Assembly (NCBI GenBank): GCA_902826615.1
Contig: CADEFN010000002.1
Coordinates: forward strand, 1 to 64,000
Source: an uncultured Gemmatimonadota bacterium
Lineage (GTDB): Bacteria; Gemmatimonadota; Gemmatimonadetes; Gemmatimonadales; Gemmatimonadaceae
Reading direction: 5' to 3'
Length of the DNA: 64,000 nucleotides
Shown: positions 52,571-58,809 of the stretch, piece after piece
Numbering within the stretch: the first letter of the stretch is position 1
Layout of the letters: each line of letters opens with the position of its first letter
Position numbers and translations under genes: made by a program
The notes under the pieces: generated by a model
Seen by the model: the letters and a program-made list of their open reading frames with translations, nothing else
What the model was told of the DNA's origin: nothing
The model's database searches: none

Positions 52571-53457
52571 CCGGCACCCGCTATGCCCGCCACGAAGCGT
52601 TTTTCGGGTACGACGGGCAAGAAAAGATCCGGCAGACGAAGTTCGTGATCGTAGGTGCAGGAGGAACTGGAAGCCATGCCATTCAACAGCTGGCGTATCT
52701 AGGCGGCGTGGACTTCGGCCTGATCGACGGGGATCGTCTCGACGAGACGAGCGGAAATCGAGTCGTCACCGCCTATCCGCCGGACATCGCGCAGGGGGAG
52801 CTGAAGGTCGACGTCGCAAGGCGCCAAATCCTGGCCATTCAGCCCAACGCCAGAATCGAGGTGGTGCCGACCAGTTTCCTGACGCATCCCGGTTTCGCTC
52901 AGATCCGCTCGGCGGGTTTGGTGATCGGTTGCGTGGACCGCGACTCCGCCAGGCTTGTCCTCAACGAGCTGTGCCAAGCCTACAACATCCCGTATGCCGA
53001 TATCGCCACGGACATCGATACGCACAACCCACGCGAGTTTGGTGGGCGGTTTCACCTTTCGATAGGTGGGGAGCGGTGCCTTTTCTGTGATGACCTCCTG
53101 GACCAGGAAGCGATCAGAAGGGACTTCGAAACGCCAGACCAGCGCGCGACTGAGGAGCGAATCTACGGAGTTCCTCGTTCCGCACTGAATGGAACTGGCC
53201 CTTCGGTGGTGGCCCTTAACGGCCTCCTGGTGTCCGCAGCAATAATGGAGGTGATCATGTATTTGACGGGGTTGAGGGAGGCGAACCGCCGACTGGAGTA
53301 CCGAGGCTCCTTCGGTAGACTGACGACGGTGACAACGAAGGCCAAGGCACACTGCCCGTATTGCAAGGGTTCTTCGATCAGGGGCAGGGGCCTCGCTGCC
53401 GACGTCGAGCGATACATCGCTGCACTCGGAAGCGAAATCGCCGAAGGTGACAGTTAG
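52567..53457 (+). CDS. ThiF/E1-like adenylyltransferase
   Basis: The ATG at 52567 overlaps the JAMM stop as ATGA. The 296-residue enzyme has the ThiF/MoeB/E1 adenylation fold: RYARHEAFFGYDGQEKIRQ, the nucleotide loop VIVGAGGTGSHAIQQL at residues 28-42, the acidic LIDGDRLDETSGNR (Asp54, Asp56, Arg65), and zinc-binding Cys171-x-x-Cys174 and Cys263-x-x-Cys266. In MoeB-type enzymes a catalytic Cys sits in the crossover loop after the first zinc pair. Here that region reads GVPRSALNGTGPSVVALNG without Cys. It should adenylate the Ubl made by the first gene. Confidence 0.93.
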   Translation: MTGTRYARHEAFFGYDGQEKIRQTKFVIVGAGGTGSHAIQQLAYLGGVDFGLIDGDRLDETSGNRVVTAYPPDIAQGELKVDVARRQILAIQPNARIEVVPTSFLTHPGFAQIRSAGLVIGCVDRDSARLVLNELCQAYNIPYADIATDIDTHNPREFGGRFHLSIGGERCLFCDDLLDQEAIRRDFETPDQRATEERIYGVPRSALNGTGPSVVALNGLLVSAAIMEVIMYLTGLREANRRLEYRGSFGRLTTVTTKAKAHCPYCKGSSIRGRGLAADVERYIAALGSEIAEGDS

Positions 53458-53988
53458 TTTCGTCTGCGGACCCGCTTAACAGGACGTCAGCTTTTTTGTT
53501 CGTTTTCGCGGATTTTGTGAAGCTTGTCACTTGCCTCTAGAAGGCCCGACTCGCATGATTCTAAGTAGCTCAAAGTTGATTGATTCAATCCAACTTGGGC
53601 CGTCGGGGGCCAAAGATGCGCTAACATCTCCTCGTCTTTCAAAAGGAGCGCGCTCTCGGATTCGTCCGAGGGCGTTTGCTTTTGATAGCCAGCCCTTGTA
53701 TCGAGCATCGCAGGCTACCGCACCGGACACGGTCTCCCGCCTGGCAGTGCTGTCTGGAGCAAGCAGATCGAGGAGATCCGATGGTGCATGGCCAAGGGAC
53801 CCGATGGAGTCGTGCGAGTCGACCGAGGGCTGCCAGGCCGACGCCATTCCGTCACTTTGCTGACGAAGGGGCAATGCCTCTAACCTAGATTCTCGGCTGA
53901 AGCGTCTCTGTCGATCGGTCATGTGTACCTCCGATCCGTTAGATCACCCTGAGGTGGTATCCACGGAGACCGGAGCAGCTTAAAGGCT
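53458..53988. other. Convergent intergenic region
   Basis: These 531 bases between the end of the Ubl cassette and the end of the opposing operon hold no gene that I accept. Two small minus-strand frames (53487-53708 and 53527-53922) and one plus-strand frame span the terminator hairpin and look accidental. AT-rich stretches near 53500 (TTTTTTG, GTTTTCG) may add to termination. Confidence 0.6.
53651..53683 (+). terminator. Rho-independent terminator, probably bidirectional
   Basis: A 10-bp stem (CGCTCTCGGA paired with TCCGAGGGCG, one G-U pair) with a stable TTCG loop at 53661-53664 is followed by TTTGCTTTT. On the opposite strand the same stem is followed by CGCTCCTTTTG. It can therefore end transcription of the Ubl cassette and of the opposing two-gene operon. 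Confidence 0.75.
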
Positions 53989-55293
53989 TTATCCCCCCTT
54001 GTACGCCTTCTTGAGGTCCTTCGCGAGGCGGATCACCAGCGCCTCCTGTCCTTCCTGTGCTGCAGCAACCATTCGTGACGTGTTGGGCGACAGAGACGCT
54101 GGAGCCTTTGGTAGGTTGAGCTGCGGAACGAGTTCGATGAGTCGCGTTGCAGGCTTCTCCTCGGCAAGAGCATCAAGCAGGTCGTCTGCGCTTCCAAGCA
54201 CAACAGAGAAGAAGTACTCCCACGTCGTCGCGCTCAGTGCCACAAGCTGGTCCTTCGCGATGGCAGCCGCTGCGAACGAGTAGCCGTATCGGTTCCCGAT
54301 GTAGACCAACAGGAAGGCTCTCATCGCCTCTGGCACAGCCGCCTTTGGAATGGCTGTGCCGAGGCTAGCCAGGAGTCGCGTAGGCTTCACTTCGCCCTCG
54401 AAGTTGCCGAAGCTGAAGTGTGCGTCGATCACCGCCTGCGCTGCGCGCCGATAGGTGACCGAGCGAAGACTCTCGGGTACGTAGTCAAATCCCTTCACCT
54501 TTAGCAGCGCCCGCTTGAGATCCGCGACCGCATCAAGGCGCCCTGATGTTGTGGCCGCGGCGTAAGCACTACCGACCGCCCACTTGTCCGCTTCGGGAAG
54601 ATTGGGCCACACAATTGGGAGCACAGCGTTGGCGTTGTTCAGCGCGTGCTGCAGCCTCGCTCCTTTCTCCACTCGAATGGCCGCGAGAAGTGCGCGAACG
54701 GCTGTGCTCAAGAAAAATGGCGGTGACCCTGCCAACTGGTCCAGCTCCGCCGCACTAGGGGCGAGCGTCTGGGTCACCAGTGACTGCCGAAAGCGCGAGA
54801 AGTTAACAGCGACCTGTAGGTCCTTCTCGCCAAGCGCGTACTGCACACAAGCACGAACGATCAGCACGGCATCGTGGTATGTGAACTCCTCCTCCACGTT
54901 CGCACGGGAGTGATGTGAGAGTGTCTCGAACGCATGCCGAAGCTTCATCGCGCCGGTCTCACTGACTACGCCGAGCTGCTCCGCAACGCGAATGGTATCG
55001 ACATCCGTAAGTGCTGCTTCAGCGCTGCTTGAGTCGTCCAGGTCTGTGCGGCCCAACATCTCCGCCACGAAATCCATTCCGAGACCGCCAATCGTCTGCC
55101 GCAGCCGCGTCATTGCACGACGCCAGACGAACTCGGCACCCATGTCGAAGAGATTGTTCTCGAGTGCATCTACAACTCGCTTCTGCTCGCTTGGCTTAAG
55201 GCCGACAGCGTAGTCAACGATCTCGGAAGCCAGTTTGGCAGTGGCCGGAATGGAGACGCCAGTAGGCCCGACCCAACGGACTAGTTGATCCAT
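53989..55293 (-). CDS. Unknown protein, second gene of DAC-like sensor operon
   Basis: I choose the ATG at 55293, one base after the preceding gene's TAG, with GGAG upstream; the longer frame overlaps that gene. The 434 residues appear almost fully helical (for example AKLASEIVDYAVGLKPSEQK, RVVDALENNLFDMGAEFVW, DLKRALLKVKGFDYVPESLR). No catalytic motif, signal peptide or membrane segment is seen, and no family is recognised. An FVWRRAMTRLRQTIGG stretch is strongly basic. The close coupling to the sensor-like gene suggests that it is its partner or effector. Confidence 0.8.
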   Translation of the reverse strand: MDQLVRWVGPTGVSIPATAKLASEIVDYAVGLKPSEQKRVVDALENNLFDMGAEFVWRRAMTRLRQTIGGLGMDFVAEMLGRTDLDDSSSAEAALTDVDTIRVAEQLGVVSETGAMKLRHAFETLSHHSRANVEEEFTYHDAVLIVRACVQYALGEKDLQVAVNFSRFRQSLVTQTLAPSAAELDQLAGSPPFFLSTAVRALLAAIRVEKGARLQHALNNANAVLPIVWPNLPEADKWAVGSAYAAATTSGRLDAVADLKRALLKVKGFDYVPESLRSVTYRRAAQAVIDAHFSFGNFEGEVKPTRLLASLGTAIPKAAVPEAMRAFLLVYIGNRYGYSFAAAAIAKDQLVALSATTWEYFFSVVLGSADDLLDALAEEKPATRLIELVPQLNLPKAPASLSPNTSRMVAAAQEGQEALVIRLAKDLKKAYKGG

Positions 55294-55294
55294 T

Positions 55295-56362
55295 CTAGAG
55301 CTCTCCATGTTGCGCGGGTCCCGGTGACTCCCACAAGGTGACTGACCCATCGTGAGATACTGCGACTGCGCACAGTACGCAGCCCGTATCGCATAGCGCC
55401 CGAAACGCGCGCTGGCGAGCGCCACCAACAACAGCGCCGATGGTGCTCTGTGGCACGAACAAATTGTAGCAGACTAGACGCGCGTCAGCAGTGAAGACCG
55501 TGATTCCGTCTTGAGCCACCATGCCCCGCACGAGACTCATGTATGACCTCAGATTCAGAGCGGACTCCCGCGACCTGGCCTCGTCGAGGTCTCGGAGCAG
55601 CTCCACTAGGTCGATCGGCGTCTCCAAGTATACTCCGTCTGGGAGTGCGGAACGGAGAGCACGGATCGATTCCGCAGCGGTGTCAACCACCGACAGCAAA
55701 CACCCGTGAGTATCTCTGACCGATTCGCGCAGTAGGCGTCGGGTGAAGTCTCGGGCGATCGGACGTCGATCATCGGGAACGGCCAGTGTAATGCTACGGG
55801 CAAGGCTTTCGAGCGTAGCATCAATCTTGGGAGTGGTGCCAAGGCCGAGCACCACAAGCACCCGATCATGAAGGCTCGCAATCTCGACTTCACCCGAATG
55901 CACAGGCCGAAAGAAGACCGTTGGCGGCAGTCCAGGGTCGCCAATCGCGAGGTCTCCCACGGTTTGCGTGTGGAAATCAGGACTCAGGTCTGTGACCGCG
56001 ACCGAGGCAACGCCAAACTCCATCGTTTCGTCGTCTGCACTCTGCAGGTAGATCACCCAGCCGCCGCTCGCCAGCGGGGCGCACTGCTTGAGCGCACGCG
56101 GTACGGCGTCGTGCACGCTTGATACACCAATCTTCTGCCTCCGATGAAAGGGCACTTGGGACAGCAAAGCGTCGGTGTTGGTCGTCAGAACGACTTCCGG
56201 GTAGAGGCGCCGTCCCTCCTCGGTATACGCGCCAATGGCGCCAACAAGTGAGAGCAGCGGCTTCGCGAGGGAGTGTGCGTGCGAGAATCCAGATCGTAGA
56301 AGGACGTCTCGCAACGATTCCTCGACCGTCGAATGCAGCGAGACGGTTCGAATCTGGAGCAT
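55295..56362 (-). CDS. Putative sensor with diadenylate-cyclase-like (DAC) domain
   Basis: The 355-residue product is not fully recognised. Its C-terminal 75 residues resemble the DAC fold: DGITVFTADARLVCYNLFVP, then VVGGARQRAFRALCDTGCVL and AVAVSHDGSVTLWE. True DisA/DacA enzymes have Asp-Gly-Ala and Arg-His-Arg motifs. Here the second reads Arg316-Gln-Arg318 and the first is lost, which fits the non-catalytic DAC-like sensor domains described in NTP-dependent conflict systems. The N-terminal part (HAHSLAKPLLSLVGAIGAY) may be a regulatory domain. AAGGA precedes the ATG. It is followed at one base by an unknown gene. Confidence 0.7.
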   Translation of the reverse strand: MLQIRTVSLHSTVEESLRDVLLRSGFSHAHSLAKPLLSLVGAIGAYTEEGRRLYPEVVLTTNTDALLSQVPFHRRQKIGVSSVHDAVPRALKQCAPLASGGWVIYLQSADDETMEFGVASVAVTDLSPDFHTQTVGDLAIGDPGLPPTVFFRPVHSGEVEIASLHDRVLVVLGLGTTPKIDATLESLARSITLAVPDDRRPIARDFTRRLLRESVRDTHGCLLSVVDTAAESIRALRSALPDGVYLETPIDLVELLRDLDEARSRESALNLRSYMSLVRGMVAQDGITVFTADARLVCYNLFVPQSTIGAVVGGARQRAFRALCDTGCVLCAVAVSHDGSVTLWESPGPAQHGEL

Positions 56363-56839
56363 GAAGAATCCTTGCCGTGTTTTGTTCAGCCAACTGGGAG
56401 GTGCGCGATCCCGACGCCTACTCGGCCCTCACGACGGGGTGGATCCATCCTTCACGCTCTTGCGCGCGGCCGCGAGTAGCTCCCGCAAGGTAGAGTGCAG
56501 CCCGCTCCCCGTCTAGGAGGCTGCGGCGCGCCACCAACACGTCGCCACCCAAGCTCGGTTCCTCGCGTTTCATCCCCAAGTAACCGGCGGGCAACAACCG
56601 GCTTTCCGATCGCTGATCCCTTACGCGGGTGGTCGCTCTGTCGGGTCGAACCTCGGCTGTCGCTACTTTTGATGCGGTGATCGAGGTGCAGGCGGGTTCA
56701 CCGGCGGATTTGGCGCGGGCCTGAGCGTAGGGAAGACCGCAATCAGAATCGAGCAGATCGGGACAGGCGTGCTCTTCGCTGACTGACCGGGCGCGGTGCG
56801 CCCCTTGTGTCGCTAATGCGTTATATGTAGAATAAAATC
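56363..56839. other. Intergenic region upstream of PadR gene
   Basis: This 477-base stretch separates the island from the PadR-permease pair. It holds no acceptable gene and no tRNA or direct repeat that I can see. Only its last 25 bases, which are AT-rich, look like a promoter. Confidence 0.55.
56803..56839 (+). promoter_or_regulatory. Candidate promoter, possibly leaderless, for PadR gene
   Basis: TAGAAT at 56828-56833 looks like a -10 box and ends six bases before the PadR ATG. Transcription would thus start at or next to the ATG, giving a leaderless message, and no Shine-Dalgarno site is visible. TTGTGT at 56803 could be the -35 at a slightly long spacing. The surrounding TTATATGTAGAATAAAATC is AT-rich and could be the PadR operator. 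Confidence 0.4.
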
Positions 56840-57142
56840 ATGCAGCGACTCACCCGGACCATGACGCGTGCCCTTATCGCCTTTCTCGACTCCCCCAGGA
56901 GCTGGCGGTATGGCTACGATCTCATGAAAGAAGCAGAGCTGTCGTCGGGCACACTCTACCCCCTGCTCGCGCGACTCACCGACGACGGGTGGCTCGAGTC
57001 CCGCTGGGAAGAATCGGAGTTTCCCGGCAAACCGGCACGACAGCTCTATCGGCTCACACCAAACGGCCGAGTGCAGGCTCGTGAGGTGCTGGCGCGGGCG
57101 CAGGCGTCGTGGCTGCCATCGTCTCGCACACGGCTCACCTGA
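56840..57142 (+). CDS. PadR family transcriptional regulator
   Basis: The 100-residue protein is a minimal PadR: TRALIAFLDSPRSWRYGYDL, then SSGTLYPLLARLTDDGWLES and a wing FPGKPARQLYRLTPNGRVQA. It ends with a short helix and is followed at two bases by a membrane-protein gene that it probably controls. No ribosome binding site is visible before its ATG, consistent with a leaderless transcript. Confidence 0.93.
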   Translation: MQRLTRTMTRALIAFLDSPRSWRYGYDLMKEAELSSGTLYPLLARLTDDGWLESRWEESEFPGKPARQLYRLTPNGRVQAREVLARAQASWLPSSRTRLT

Positions 57143-57144
57143 CC

Positions 57145-58143
57145 ATGTCACTCTCCCTCGCAGACCTCGTCGAGCGGCTGGCGGCCCACGCCGCACCGCA
57201 CCACCAGGAGCTGGCCCGCGCGATGGTGGCGGAGCTTGCAAGCATCACCGGCAGGAACGCACGCGCCCGATTTGCACTCGGCGCGATCTTCGCTCTCGCC
57301 CGACTCCGGATGCGCGAGTTACGCCCCTTGTCCGCCCTACCTGTGGGAGGATTCCCGATGCAAACACCAGCGACCGGCCACGTCATCCGTCGTCACGCCG
57401 CTCCTTTTGCCCTCGCGCTCGTGCTCATCACCGGGCTGCTCCTTGCCAACTTCATCGCCAAGCGACCCGACGTCGCATCCACGGGCGAAGTGCTGGTGTT
57501 GGCCATCCCCTTCACCCTGGCGATGACGGTCCCATTGGCGGTCTTTCTCGCGGTGTTGTGGGTCTTCACGCGCTACGGGAAAGAAGGCGTGCTCGCTACA
57601 GCTCGACGTGAGACCAACGGCGTCAGGCGACTTCTGACTCCCGTTGTGGCGCTGGCTACCCTGTTCGCGTTGCTCATGGGCGTCCTCAACACCCGCGTGC
57701 TCCCCGGAGCGAACGCTCGGCTGGCGACGGCGCTCAGAGGCGCACCAACTCAGCCCAACGATCGCACGATGACCGTAAGTGCGCTGCGAGATGCGGCGCG
57801 CGCCGCCCGTGCAGAGCCTGGAGTCAGCAGTGAGTCCAGGGCCGTGGCGTTCGAGGTCGAGATCCAGAAGAAGTTCGCGATCGCCGCGGCGTGCATCGTG
57901 CTGGCGCTTGTCGGAGCTGCGATCCCGCTGCGCTTTCCTCGTGGTGGGTTGCTCACCATGCTTGCTGGCCCCGCGCTCGTTATTCCCGGGTACTACGTTG
58001 CGCTCATCGTCGGCGAGTCGCTCGCGGACCGCCAGCTCGTTCCCGCCTTTGTCGCGATGTGGGGGGCGAATGCAATACTGCTCGCCGTCGTGCTCCTGCT
58101 CATTCGACGCCGCGACACAACCGTGCCCGCACGAGTGGCTTAG
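57145..58143 (+). CDS. LptF/LptG-like permease with N-terminal prefix
   Basis: The ATG at 57145 gives 332 residues. The first 70 residues form a soluble prefix (LADLVERLAAHAAPHHQELA and on), followed by about six membrane segments. From residue 85 on, segments resemble the LptF/LptG permease core: FTLAMTVPLAVFLAVLWVFT, then RRLLTPVVALATLFALLMG, EVEIQKKFAIAAACIVLALV and PGYYVALIVGESLADRQLVP. The large periplasmic beta-jellyroll of true LptF/G is nearly absent (about 60 residues). Coupling to PadR recalls PadR-ADOP pairs. It may be a lipid or drug exporter component. Confidence 0.75.
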   Translation: MSLSLADLVERLAAHAAPHHQELARAMVAELASITGRNARARFALGAIFALARLRMRELRPLSALPVGGFPMQTPATGHVIRRHAAPFALALVLITGLLLANFIAKRPDVASTGEVLVLAIPFTLAMTVPLAVFLAVLWVFTRYGKEGVLATARRETNGVRRLLTPVVALATLFALLMGVLNTRVLPGANARLATALRGAPTQPNDRTMTVSALRDAARAARAEPGVSSESRAVAFEVEIQKKFAIAAACIVLALVGAAIPLRFPRGGLLTMLAGPALVIPGYYVALIVGESLADRQLVPAFVAMWGANAILLAVVLLLIRRRDTTVPARVA

Positions 58144-58149
58144 GGAACG

Positions 58150-58809
58150 TCAGACGGGGAGTGGTTCAAAGACCCACCCGTCGACCACCGGGACCACTCG
58201 GTCGCCTGGCGCAGCCTGAACAGGAGCACCACCTGTCAGGGGCGTGAACGCGGGCAAGACCGTGGCGGCAGCTCCCAGATGGAAGCATGGCACGCGCGCT
58301 CCATCCAGGCCTCCTGAAAGCCGGATCGCCGGATGCAGGTGACCGCAGAGGAGATGCCCCCCCACCGCCGCCGGCTCGTGACGCAGCGTGAATGGCGGCA
58401 TCTCCAGACATTCGCCGTGGACCACCAGACCCCACTCCTCCGGCATCGACGCCACCCGCTGATCGTGATTCCCCGGGACGAGTTCGACGCTACAGGTGAG
58501 CTGCCGCCGCCAGCTGGCGAAACGCGTGCGCACCAATGAGGTGAGTCCCGCGGCGTCGTGTATGAGATCGCCAATCACCACCACACGCTGCGCGCCGGTC
58601 TCACGCACGGCCGCCGCCAGTCGTGCGAGGTCGTGATCCATCACGCCATCGGGGAGCGCGGCACCGTCGCGACGGAGGCTTTCGGTTTTGCCGAGATGCA
58701 GATCGGCGACTACCAGCATCCGCTCGCGCGGCCAGTACAGTGAGGCGTCCCCACGCAGCTCAACCCGTTCACCCGCCAGCGCGACCACCACCGATCTCAG
58801 GCGCGCCAT
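58150..58809 (-). CDS. pdeM: Ligase-associated DNA damage response phosphoesterase PdeM
   Basis: The 219-residue calcineurin-like phosphoesterase carries all metal motifs: VVADLHLGK, VIGDLIHD, VPGNHDQR and CGHLHPA. This is the ligase-associated subfamily encoded next to the Lhr-type helicase, ATP-dependent ligase and MBL exonuclease. It overlaps the helicase stop by 13 bases and is the last gene of the operon. It probably trims DNA ends or phosphodiester damage in the same repair pathway. Confidence 0.94.
   Translation of the reverse strand: MARLRSVVVALAGERVELRGDASLYWPRERMLVVADLHLGKTESLRRDGAALPDGVMDHDLARLAAAVRETGAQRVVVIGDLIHDAAGLTSLVRTRFASWRRQLTCSVELVPGNHDQRVASMPEEWGLVVHGECLEMPPFTLRHEPAAVGGHLLCGHLHPAIRLSGGLDGARVPCFHLGAAATVLPAFTPLTGGAPVQAAPGDRVVPVVDGWVFEPLPV

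Noticed and set aside
51394-53457. Assignment to the four-gene BilABCD system
   Set aside because: Gene order and the cysteine-free E2-like protein differ from what I know of that system, and the Ubl looks like the multiubiquitin family. I keep only the general description.
53487-53922. Two minus-strand frames (73 and 131 residues) in the convergent region
   Set aside because: Both run across the terminator hairpin at 53651-53674 and show no similarity to known proteins.
56330-56350. GGTTCGAATC, like a tRNA T-loop
   Set aside because: On the opposite strand it encodes the start of the DAC-like protein (LQIRTVS). No acceptor stem or anticodon arm is present around it.
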